A stretch of 64,000 nt of DNA from Brachycybe producta (taxonomy: Eukaryota; Arthropoda; Diplopoda; Playtdesmida; Andrognathidae). The position numbers were made by a program, and so were the translations under genes. Position 1 is the stretch's first letter, and the number at the start of each line of letters is the position of its first letter. A model generated the notes under the pieces. That model searched no databases. It saw only the letters and a program-made list of their open reading frames with translations, and was not told the origin of the DNA. Of this stretch, positions 14,646-27,600 are shown one piece after another. The stretch covers positions 806,001 through 870,000 of the forward strand of contig JAUPFP010000049.1 in assembly GCA_036925085.1 (NCBI GenBank). Reading direction: 5' to 3'.

Positions 14646-17600
14646 AAAAAAGATAAGTCTTAAAGAGAGGTCGTCACATATTAAGTTCTAAATTACCAAT
14701 CAAAAGATTCTGAAAATAATTTTGATGCTACTAATTGAAATAGTCCAAAACAGTGATATTGAATCGATAACTGTTTGTCAATCGCAACTGGCCAACTACA
14801 ATGACCAAAAATAAAGGTCGCCACTGTGTCTTCCCCTCATCCTTCTATGAATATATTTTTCATGTTGAAAGTTATGTTTACTCAAATTCAAGTTATCTTT
14901 TGAACTTGAAACCATTACGAGCATATCCCGGGTATGCTTATAGCAGGGCTATAAAAGTCACAAAAATTTCAATAACTTTTTATGGCCAACAAACGTTAGA
15001 CTTTCTTCTGAAAATATATATTTCCCCTCAAAGTTCACAAAAGAAGTAAAAATTGTTTTTGTTTTTTAAAGAAAAAATTTAAGTCCAATTTATGTTGCTT
15101 AAACCAATTTTGGGTTGGAAAGGAAACTTGAGTTAATAAATAAAGTTGAATTTGTTGTTGAGGCTGGTTGGTGATTATCTCTTAAGTGTGTCTATGGTAG
15201 AGGGTCGTGGTCAGTGCAATGTTCTCAACCTCTCAGATTACACATAAAGTGTGTTTATAGCTTGTGAGTTGAAGAAAAAAATTGGTTTTATTACACACCC
15301 TGCTTCTATGATGTTGCTCTCAATCTTAAAAAGAATGTCTGAAAACATTTCAACCCTTTGTTTGATGGCATTTTTATGACATTTTCAAATTGCAAGTCAA
15401 ACTTGTATTTATTTTTCTTACAGATTGGAAAAACCTACTGCAGACTTTGAGATTTACCATTAATTACGTCAACTTATTTCGGTTATCTACATGCTTATAA
15501 CCCTATCTATGCATTAAAATTAGAAATAAATTGCATACACCAAAAAAAAAAACACAAAAAATGGTGTATATTTGTGTATGTTTGGCGGTCATTGCTTCAA
15601 TTAAAGGCGCATTACAGGGAAAAATACAGTATAATATATGCTGTATTTTTGCTATAATCTTAAATTGTAAATACCATTCAGGCAACAACAAAAAAAAGCC
15701 CGTTCCACTTACAGTATGTATACAATAGAGATTGTAGTTGGCTATCATCAATAAAAAATACAATACCATTTTACCACACATCATGATAAAACTAAACCAA
15801 GATAGATGGAACAAGTGAGACTGATGGGATGGATGAGCCCCATAGAACTGATGGGCCATGTTTAGATGGGATGAAACCCAAATGGAACGCGATGGGTATT
15901 ATCCCTATTTCATCTACTTTTGGTCTTCACTACCTACTAGTCTCTACACTAGTGATTCCCAAAAGGTATGCCATGAGTTGTTCCCGGTGTTGAACCAGTG
16001 GTTTCTAAAGGGTGACACACTGTGAATTTTTGGAAGGTAGGTCGCGATTTCTTGAAGCAAAAAAATACTGTGCCATGAAAAACAACAAAATTTGGAAAGC
16101 ACTGGTCTACACTGACTGGTCATTGATGACTATTTTGCAGTGACTAGTCTCCAAGTAGATTCAGTCTTTTATGATAACGATCAATACTAGAATGTCAAAA
16201 CTAACCAACCAAAATAGACCTAAACTCATTTTTTTTCTCTTTCTTTTTCCTTTTAATGAACATCAATGACCATATAATAACATTTGCTGAAAAAAAGAAC
16301 ATATCTTAACAAGCATCCTTAAGACAAAAGCTTACTAAGTTACACACACATGCTATTAAAAGTCTTGTAATTGAAGCTATAATAATAATAATACAGTGCA
16401 ACGTATGATCCAAAAGAGGTGTAACATTGTCCTAAAAGGGGTGGGCCACTCAGCAACTAAAAGTAACACACAACACAAACTAAATTGGACAACAATTAGA
16501 TCTATCCATCATAATCTAAAGGGAAGAAAGAAAAAAAAAAAACATTATGATGACTTACATGCAATGCATTATTTTTGCAATGTGAATCATTGGTAGCTGC
16601 AGCCTTAAGCTATAAATAATAAAACAACAGAGCTCTACTTATTCTCACATGAGTAAATTGAGTGACAGTGTTTGAAAATTAAAAGAAAAACACACAACAA
16701 CAACAAACCCTTTGGTTGATGATGTATATAATTACATTCCAAAAGACATTTGTTATATTTCTTATTGATGCAATTCTAGCCATCATTAGATTCATTAGTT
16801 TGTGCTCAAATGTTTGCTTTAATCCTAATCCAAACTATAAATACACATTGTAGAAAGACTATTAGACATTTTTGCAATTTAGAAAGAAAAAAAAAACAAA
16901 CAAAAACACAAGAGATATCAATCAAAAGCCACATTTTATATAATTAACTTGATAATTGCATCAGCTTGTTCTTAATTGGTTCCAATTTATTCAGTTAATA
17001 ATTAGGGCTTTTAGCTTAAAGCTGTGTCAATGTGAAAGTGTATTTCTCTTTTTTTTTTCTATTCTTGGAATTTTCTATCATTACCACATCATAAATTCGT
17101 AATGAAATCAGTGAAAAACCACACGTGAACACTAACTGGCTCATAAATGACGAGTAAACTTGTTAATTATTTAAGACAATTCTAGTTTAACGTGAAAAAT
17201 AGAAACAAAAAAAAATGACCTGTAATCATCAGTCATCACTGTGGAAGAGAGAACCAAAAAAAAAAAGTTCCCAAGCAACTTAACAGAGAATAACGTTACA
17301 ATTGATTGTTTATTGATAACAATAACAAGAAGAAGGAAAAAAAAATGCAGTCAATTTGTTATAAAATATTCAGTCACTTGAGTTTTGGGGAGTCCAAACA
17401 AACACCGTACATTAAAGTATTATTTGAGTTCTTCAATATTGATGGTCTTTCTCTACATTGATAGAAAGCAATTTACAGTCCTTTCTTGTACGCATTTTTC
17501 AAAGTATCATTAATCTTGCTCGTTTTAAAATAAAATTAAAAATTGATTTTAACATTAATTTAAAAACAAACTGATCTTTTAAAATATTATTTGATTGAAA

Positions 17601-20477
17601 ACTGTTCAATTTCAGATTTTCCATAAATACAAAATTTGCATTAATTATAAGGACAAATTACAAGACATTATTCTTTTGTCAAGTCAAACGTTTATTATTA
17701 TAAAAACTAAATACGAATTTAAGAAGAAAACTTAGTACTTGAACTTCAACTTGATTCTGGAACTGTCAAAATAGGGTTCTATAACACAGAAACAACCCTG
17801 TTTTATTGAATATTTCAGAAAAGATGTTTTTAGAATGTTAAATACACAGTGCAAGTTTTTTCTTCCTAAAAATTTAAGCCTAAAAACCGTCATTTTTTGG
17901 AGCATTCAATTTTGAAAAAACTTCCACTGCAATTAAAAGTTGCCCCCCCCCCCCAAAAAAAATGAATGACCATCATTTAAGACAATTTATAAACAACCAT
18001 TACAAAATATGCAAATGAAACAGTACAATGAAATATAACTCTACTAAGTCTGTCTTTTAGAAGTAACATAAAAATTAAAAGATTTTTAGAAGAAGAGTAT
18101 TTTCATTTTTATGGGAATTTGAAATTCTCCTTTTTGGTTTTTTTTTTTCTTTTTCTGAAAAATCGAATTTTGAAAATTTGCTCTGGGCGATCTAACTCCA
18201 GAATGGAACCACCACCCACCTACAATAATCAACTAACTATCTAATCGTTCTACACATTTCGAGGATGCTACCCATTAATTTTCATAATTATTTATTAATA
18301 ACTGGGGAACTATTTCTAATTGTTTAATATTAATTAATTTTATTTTTTAGAAACTGAATTTTCTCTACTTTCAAAAAAGGCTTTTTAAAGTAGGAGTCAT
18401 ATTGGTAGACTAGACTAGAACGAGATGAAAAGTGTGAAGTTTTTTGTTGTTGGTGCTCATAGCCTATGGCCTATTATATTAGGCTTTTAGCCTTTGAAGA
18501 GGACCATGACCTACTTTTGTATAAGAAATAAATATAATGAAAACAAACAATGCATCCCATAGCCGCAGATCGTTCTTCAATATCCCTAAGCAGCATACGA
18601 AAAAAAGCAATGGCCATAGAAATACTATTTTAAAATCTCAAAGAAAATACATGTATATAAGTATAGGGCCTATAGGCATACTATAATACATGCAGTTTTC
18701 AATAAAAGATCTTAACGAATGTTAAATTAATAGGATTTTTACGTCGTCATAAAAAACTGTTGTACTAGCAATAGCATAAATAATGCAACAAAGGTCCATA
18801 GGATTCCCAAAATCTCTTGATTCACTTAAAATTGGGACAAATGCTGCATAAAATCGTTTAATAAATTAAAACATTAAAAAACCGTGGTTATTTTCAAACT
18901 GAAATAAAAAGCTTATTTAAATAAATATATAACCAAAACATATCCTTAAGTAGGTTATAAAACCGTACTCTTTTTGAGGTGATAAAACAGCACTGTACTC
19001 TTACTTTTCACTGATCGAAGCGAAATGAACTCTTTTTGAAATGACAAAATGAAAAAAAAATCACATTATCTAACCTAACTTAATTTATTATTTTATGTTT
19101 ACTATTTATAAAAAAAAATCATGCGTGTACTCTTGTGGCTAACGATGTGTCAGTGACGACAAATCATTTTATTGCTTACAATTTTACAATTATTGTAGGG
19201 GAAACAAAAATTGTTTTAGCAGAAGTTCGAAGTAATTTATTTTATTGAATAGCTACTACATTTTAGGCACATAAAAAAATTATACCCGTACCCCTCCTCC
19301 GGCCGATCAGAGTGAAATTGTGTATTCCTTATGATCCAGGAATGGTAACCCTATCCTGTGAGTGACTCAAGTTACTCTTCTAAAATTTTTTATTAAAGTT
19401 GTTTTCCAAAAATTCAGAATAATCAGATTTTTAGTGGCCTTTTGACGTGAAATAAAGCGGATTTAGTAGTGCCCTTAAGAGCGCACTGAGTAATAATGTA
19501 CACTTTGTTGAACATATACACTGTGGCCACTTCGTGAAAACTAAACACTAAAATTAATGGTCATTGTTAATATGAATTAGCTCAAAGCTAAAAAGTACGA
19601 TTTATTATTAAATACGGGTCTTAATCTCGCTTACTAAAAATGATAATTTAGCTTTTAAAAACTGTTACAAGGCCCAGTTTTCATTGTGAAACTCATTCTA
19701 AATAAATGTCTCCACAGTGTGCTGTATGATCTCGTTAAAATCATTAAAACAATTGCTAGAATCTAAACATGGACGTTATTTTTTGTCATCCATATTCAAA
19801 TGGATCCAGGGCCTTTAAGGGCCGCTTTAGGTTGCTGAGGTCTTAATATAATAATGGTCGAAAACGTCTTAATTTAAAACAGCTGCTGCTTCTTTCTTCT
19901 TTTGTTTATTTCAAAATAAGCGTACAATTTTAACGATTTAACTAAATACATTCGACAATTATCATCTAAGAAAAAATCTTTCTCAAGAGAAAAAAAGACT
20001 TTTAATTGCTTATTCATGAATCATAAGACATTTTGCCAAAACTTAATATATGCATAAAAGATAACATTTACTATTTAATATTTTGCTTCATATATACTGA
20101 ATAAAAACAATTCTATAATTTAAATGCATACTAACATCTGCACTAAATTGCATCATCAATTCTCTTACAATGAAGAATATATCTTTATTAAATTGTAGTA
20201 AAATACAATACAACAAAAATAAAAAGGTCAGAAAATAAGACATCCAATCTATAAAACTGAACTTTGTTAGAAATAGATGTTTTTCTTAACTTTATTTTAC
20301 CGAAAAACTGTTTCGTATTTTATTTTTATGTTTGAATGTTGCCAGTAAACAAAAAAAAAACAAAAAAATATCTCTAAATTGCACTTTGTTCGAAAAAACA
20401 TATTTTACTGTAGGCCTAACTTTATATTTCTAAATAAATGTTCATGTAACATACAAATATATATTATGTCGGTAGTT
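14646..20477. other. Gene-free AT-rich stretch with old hAT-like ends
   Basis: No coding exon was recognised, although the 5' end of the RGS gene could lie here unseen. Around 16003-16102 a CAGTGGTTTCTAAAGGG end faces a TTGGAAAGCACTGG end, the usual look of a short hAT-type non-autonomous element. Poly-C occurs at about 17942-17954. The rest is AT-rich with A/T homopolymers. Confidence 0.5.
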
Positions 20478-21012
20478 TTCAAACCCCGGATCGCGACTAC
20501 AGATTGGGATTTCGGTTTACCCGAAAATCTGCGAAAACCGCGGTTTTCGGTTTTATGAAAAATAAAATCAAAGCCAATCACTAAAACAGAAATTTGCAAT
20601 GTTTAAAAAAAACGTGCCAAGAAAACGAAGAATGTTGGTCATTTTTATGCAGCACTTTGTACCGTATATAAATTATAACAATATCAACCGTCCTTTTCCT
20701 TTCGGCATATGTTGATGATCAACATATGCCGAAAGGACATTTTTGTTGAGTAGTAATTCTGGGCAAAACTTCGTTCACGATTATCTGATAAATTAGTAAA
20801 TGTAAATGCCATTGTTTTCCTAAAAGGTTATTATCTACAACTACTTAAAAAAATAATAAAAACTTTGTTCGTTATGATTGATTGTTTGTATCAAAAATTT
20901 TAAAATTTAAGGAGAAAAAAATACAAAACCAAAAAACCGCGGTTTTCAAAAATGAAACCCGAAAAACCTCGGTTTTCGAAAATATCACGGTTTCCCTAAA
21001 CTCTAATCTCGA
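20478..21012. mobile_element. Foldback element with AAAACCGCGGTTTTC arms and a central palindrome
   Basis: The left arm (about 20490-20565) and right arm (about 20915-21012) are inverted copies, sharing GATCGCGA/GATCGAGA, CCGAAAA and GAAAACCGCGGTTTTC blocks. Between them, 20697-20737 is an almost perfect 41-nt palindrome (arms TCCTTTCGGCATATGTTGAT). No coding frame for a transposase is visible, so this is likely a non-autonomous element. Confidence 0.55.
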
Positions 21013-21315
21013 TCATTTCTATGAAAACAAACTAGACCTGATGGCTTTTGGCTGTGTTTCGGTTTTGGCAAGCAAGTTTCTGAAACAACCACATGGGTTT
21101 CATGGGCCTCTGTATACTGGTGTTCTTGTGGACCTCATTAGCTTGGTGGGCTTTTACCAAAAACTCAGCTAATGAGCTTTATGAAATGTATAGGCTTGGT
21201 TGCCTGAGTTCACTATAAACTTTTGTGGCCTGGGCTGAGCTTTGTTTATTTTATACAATCTGTAGGTCCCTTTATCAAACATTATTTTATATCTTTATTC
21301 ATTTTTTTTTTTCAG

Positions 21316-23910
21316 ATGGAAAAGTTAGTTCGAGAAATGCAACATCCTGAGACTGGTGTTCCAGTACGATCACAAAAGACATTCTTGTCGTCTTTGCCTT
21401 GTGTTTTTATGGGTAAATTCTACTATTATTCCGATTTCTTAATTAATGCAATTCAAATATTTATATATTTTACATATACAGTGGAATTTGTTAAACACGA
21501 TGACATATATTTTTGTTCCGGTTCCTTAAAATGACATCAAACTTTTTTTAAGGTGTAAACAACTCATATTAATTAAGCAGAATGTTTAATAAACATATCC
21601 AAACACTTTTCCCATTTAAATACTCAAGAAATATTTACTCTAATATTTATAAGTAAAGTGTAGGCCTACATAAAAAATGCAAATTTGCAACTCATAAAAC
21701 TTGAAAACCAACTGAATGGAATGACTGCCCTTTTAATAAAAAAAGGTGCAACCATACTATCAGTTCTAAGCAGTGCCATCTTAATGGGGGCCAACTGGGC
21801 CCTGGCCCAGGGCCTCAGTCAGTTAATTGTCACTATTTTCTGTATTTTTAAATCTGTAATTTCAATTTATCCGACATCAAAACATTTTACTATTTTAAAA
21901 AATAGGCCTATTCACTTATGTGATTTACTTCATAAAAGTCCTGTTCCAATATATACAATGGAAATCATCATGGAATCATCAATACTTTTTATATATAGAA
22001 CACTGGTTCCTTGGGAAAAACAATGAGTTTATTTGTAAGGCATGGTTGGGGGCCTCAAATAAATCTTGTGCCAGGGGGTCCACAAAAGACTTAAAGACGG
22101 CCCTGGTTGGGGGCCTCAAATAAATGTTGTGCCAGGGGGTCCACAAAAGACTTAAAGACGGCCCTGGTTCTAAGGCCCTTTGGCACGCAGGTGACTTTTG
22201 ACAATTAACGACAAAATTATGCAAAGGTCACTGGACTGTCGTCTCAATGTATTTGTTTAGGGAAAGACACCAACCAACCTTGGCACACAGGCGACTTTAA
22301 CTGTGTGTTCCAAGATTGGCGTCTTTTTTTTATAGAACGACGCCGACGACAGCCTAGCGACCTTCGACTTCATTTTGTCACCGAAAAGTCTTTCAAAAGT
22401 CGCCCTGTGAGAGCGACTGGGGTGACACTGTGCAGTATGACTACCAAAGCATGTCCCCCAACATACACACGAGATTTGAGTGCAACAAGAGTATCACTTC
22501 TCTGTCAGGTAAATAACTTATCTAGTGCCCCTCGTATTACATGTGTTATTATTATTTTATTAAGTTCACATGTAACAAAAATCATATAAAGGTGTTACAT
22601 AAAAATCATACAAATCTGCAATCTTAATTTTTTCCCCACATCAACATGTGATGCCATAATGGTCTATAGTTTCTTGAATCCTTTCTTACCAACGAATATG
22701 CTGCCCCCTAAACAATTTCTAAACTGACGCTTCCTAGTTGAGGTATTTAAATGATGATCTGTTTCCTAAAAATGCAAATCAAAACAGTCAATTGTTTTAA
22801 GATAGCTCACTAGAAAAATAAAGACAAGAGGCAGAACTAATAACCTCACTAAGAAGTTAGTTCTACTTGACTATTCATCTTTTTAAGGAGAAACAAAAAT
22901 GTTTATGCAAATGAGACTACCGAGACAAAAGACAAAAACTTAAAATTGTCACAACTGGCATTAAATTATTTTTCTAAGATACATTTAAAGAAATCTAATC
23001 ACGTACAAAACAAAGATAACAGTAATAATTCTTAAATCCCAAAGTGATTGCAAACTTTAATTTAGTAACGTTATCGAGGGATAAGTTATCCCTAGCATAT
23101 CCGGAAGCATATTTCCAGAACCAATCCCATTTTGGCAACGAAAATACGTAAGATTGCATGGGTAACCGCAACTCGAACTATGCTTATTCTGTCTTTCACG
23201 ATCAAAATTAAGAGTGCATTGAAAGTGTTTTAGAAACTAGAAGAGTAATTCAATCATATAAGAATATTTTCATTTAGATATCTTTCAAAATAAGCTTTAA
23301 GCAGACGAATCTATAGAAATTCTATTTCAATTTGCGTCGTTTCAGTATGCATTGCGGTTTTAAATAACGCATCCTTGACGCAAAGTGACGGGGTCTGGTT
23401 CTTATTACTAATGATTTGCTTAGACAAAAAAACCCATATCTTTTTGTATAGAAAAGATCTTCAATTCACAGTCATTTTCAGTATGTTGTTTTGGAGATTT
23501 TTTATGATTTTGGAAAAAAAATTGTGTTGTTTGGGGGGAGGGGGAAGGGGTGGGTTACAATTTCACGTGTAGACTCTGTACTTGTAGGGTGAGAGATCGA
23601 TGCTCATTTTTCATTATCCATTCACCTATGAAGCAAGAAAAATCCCTACTTAATAATAAGCATTGATCTGAATATCAATTAGACTTATATTTAAATATCC
23701 TCTTAATTACCTATATTTCCTTTGCGATGATTTACCATTATTTACTTGCAGTCTCCCTCATACGGTAATTTTTTTTAAATTTACATAGATAAATGTTTTA
23801 AATATAGAAAGAACATACATGTAAATAGTGATGTGGCTCATTTAAATAATTCTGCCAGAAAATTTAAGTTGACAAACAATGTGAAATTTGAGAAAACTTA
23901 AGCAACACAC

Positions 23911-23958
<48 letters not shown>

Positions 23959-24570
23959 ATCATATTCTTTATCAGTTACTTAAACATTATTCTATTGTCT
24001 TTATGTTCTCTAATAAGTGTTACAGGTCCTCCTGCCGTTTGGCTATAGGCCTATTATACATCAGCTCTCTGTTCTCAGAATGGAGTACACAGTATGTCAC
24101 AATATGTCTTGATATGTCACAATATGTCGCATATGATTAAACTAGTCTAGTTAGTTAGGCCGATTTCTTCAGTCGGTACTGAAATACCGCTGCCAAGGCA
24201 AACCGCCGCAACTCAGCGCTTAACCGGCTGCCTTCCATGACCTCCTCTGCCTCAAATGGCCACTTGTGTCTACTCGCTGTTCTCAAGTTTGTTTAAAAAT
24301 GACACAATTTGGAGGACATTCTTGTTACAAATTCTAATTTAATCTTTTCAAATGTTGTGTACAAAATAAAAACTTCCAAATGACACACATAAAAAAAATG
24401 ATAGATACATGCTTCTGAAACATACTGTACAATGAAATGAAATTAATACTTTAGTATAGAGTCCATTAGATTAATATTAGTTATATTAGTTATACATCTA
24501 GCTAACTACCTAAGAAAATAATTTACTACCCGGTAATGAATTTTAAAGAGTTGGTTGAGTTTTTTTTACA

Positions 24571-24633
<63 letters not shown>

Positions 24634-27600
24634 TCTCCTTTTCTTTCCTTCATTTTTTTGCTAACATAAAATTTTATGTTTCTAGGATACGACTTAATCG
24701 AATGGCTAATAGAAAGGCTGTCCCTTGAGGATTCTGGTAAGTTTAAAAGAGTATTTCTTATCCACTTGAAACACACTTGCAATGCGAATGAAACTTATGC
24801 CAAAATAACGGTAACATTCCACTTGCAAAATTTAAAAAATGTATATTTTTCTTCTTCTTCTTCTTGCATTGTTATGATTAAACATTTTTTTAATAAAGGA
24901 ACTTTCATTATAACTTTTTTTTTTACTGCATATTCATTTTCTAAGAAATAAAATGTACGTTCTCAAAGTTTTCAACAAAAGAGACTCCAAGTCTGAAATT
25001 ATTACAGTAGAGAAAACGAAATGCGTGTCTCATTAGCTTGTGTAGGTTTGAGAAACTGTTGTTCTTAGAAAATAATACGGTTAGAAATAAAAACTGTTAA
25101 TGACATTTTATTTTTCATTGGAGAAGAAAAAATTGTCGCTAATTTACTGAAGATTATTTTTTTCTCCAACTAAGAGATTATTTAATTAGCCTAGTTATTT
25201 TTTTTTTACAAGTTTCTAAGAACTAAAGTATATTTTTTTTTTTTCATTTAGTGGTTCTATTTAGGTAAATAAGGAACAACTTCAAATATTAAGTAGCGAT
25301 TAGTGGTATTTCATTCATCAGAATTACTTACTAAGGCAACCAACCTAAAAGCATGTTTTTTTGTGCAGAGAAACGGATTCTTTTTTTTTTTTTTGCACTC
25401 CATTGTTGCCCTGGATCGAAGGTTGTTTCCAGGTCAAGCGATTTTTTTTTGTGTGGAACGATTCTAACTGGGAAAACACATAGGGTTGAAGGTGGAGGCT
25501 AGCAGTGACCTAAAGGTAACGGGGAAAAGTATACATAATTCAACGGTTAAATAGCAAAAAGCATAATTATGCAGTTCGTGCAGATTACAGAAGCAGAACG
25601 GAGCGCAAACAGGAATTTACAAAAGGAGCGGAGAGATAAAAAAAAATTCAAAATTAACTTAAGTATTTAAAATAAACTATTCTCAATTGAAATCCATTCT
25701 TTACCATTTGTAAATCTATTTTTTTCTTGCGCTCCATTCCACTCCAAATGCATATTATGCTATTTAACCGCTCGTTTGTTTGCCCCTTTTAGCGCCTTTC
25801 ATAGTCTCTTGAAGGCTAGAAGTGACTGCTAGCCTTCACCTCCAACCCTCGACGTCGTCCCAATTAGAATCTTTCCAGCTGGAACACACACCCAACTTAG
25901 CATAATTTAAAAGGGTGTGCAATAAAAATGAACCCCTTTAACGAACCCTTTGAGACCAAAAGAATTTTGTGAATAGGAAAAATTACATCTTGTGAGATGA
26001 TTAGAGTAGAATCCAAACAAGGCATATCCATGCTGCATTTTAACCGTGTTGTACATGTATGTAAGCATGGGGAAATGGGTATTTCATGGTTCACTTGGTT
26101 TCTTTGAGAATCCATTACTTATGTTGATTTTGGACAACATTGTCCCTCTGCCATGCGCCCTCTGGGCTGCTAATTGCTGAGTAATTATTCAAATTGAAAA
26201 CGTGACAACAGCATTCAAGAAGCGATTGCAACTTTAATTATTGTTCAAAACGCGGTTTGTTTCCACTAATACCTTGTACACACACATGAGTTAAATGAAT
26301 TCAAATTAAATGTGTTTAGGTAAATTATACGGAATCCAGTTAAGGACATGAACCAAATAAAAAATTGACTTTAATTATTAATATTTTAAATTGAAATACT
26401 AAATCAATATTTTAAATTGAAATACTAAATCAATATTTTAAATTGAAATACTAAATCAATATTTTGTCAATAGTTTCTATATTATATTTAAGTATTTAAG
26501 TACTTCAGATTATTAACTGAATAAACTGAATTCGACATATTGTTTGTTTGCCCTTCACAGAGGGCTCTGTAGAACACGTTTATTATTTAAATGCATTTAA
26601 GAGCCTAGATCCACGTCCATCTTGTTGTTTTGAGCAGACGACAACGAGACAAATGAGTGTTCTTATATAGTGTTACTAAAACTGAAAGAAATCGCTTCAC
26701 AATCGCTCAATTAAAATACAGTAAAGCGCAAAATGCAATAAAAAGTATTGTTCTTCACGTGCTCGATTTATATCATTTTTGAAAAGGTCCTTCGTTTTTT
26801 TAACCCCATGTTAAATCCCATTGGCCCCAAAACCGTCCCACAAACATTTGAAAAACTCTCGTTAAAAACGAGTTAGAACAATAACAAAATAATTAGCACA
26901 AACTGTCATGTATTGGCTTCACGATGTTTCTTTTTTAAAAATTTTGAAAAGGTCCTTCTATTTTTTTAATAACGTTTAAAATAGTACGTTTTTAACTCCA
27001 TGTTAAGTCCCATAGGACTAAAACACCGACCAACAAAAGTTAAGAGAACTCTCATTAAAATGATTTAGAGCAATCAGAAAAATTAGCACGTACTAACACG
27101 TGTTTATTGCCTTCAGGATTATTCCTTTTTCTAAATTTTAAAAGGGCTTTCTATTTTTAAATAACATTTAAAATCTTACGTTTTTTTAACTCCATGTTAA
27201 TTCCCGTAGGGCCAAAAAACCATCTCACAAACATTTGAAGAACTCCCATTAAAAACGACTCAGAACAATCACACAAAAATTAGCACGTGCATTGATCTAT
27301 TGGTTTCACCATGTTTTCTTTTTATAAGATTAGCACGCGAAATTATTTTTCTATTAATTATTATGTGACTTCGAACCTGGAGAAAAAAACGTTAAAAAAC
27401 CGTTTTTCCATCAACAACGATCGCAGCACCTACATTCGGAGAAATTTTGAAATAAACGCTATATCTAGGCTCTTAAATTATCAGGTGTACGGTGTATAAA
27501 GTGGCTAGAATCGAGAGCATGTTTTTGGCCACGTCAAATTTCACTTTAACATTGTGTGTCTATGGCGTTCTAAGCATCTTTGAATACTCCTCTCCCCCCC

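Noticed and set aside
26380-26465. Considered as a CRISPR-like array
   Set aside because: Units are contiguous without spacers and the context is animal intronic DNA; it is a simple tandem repeat.
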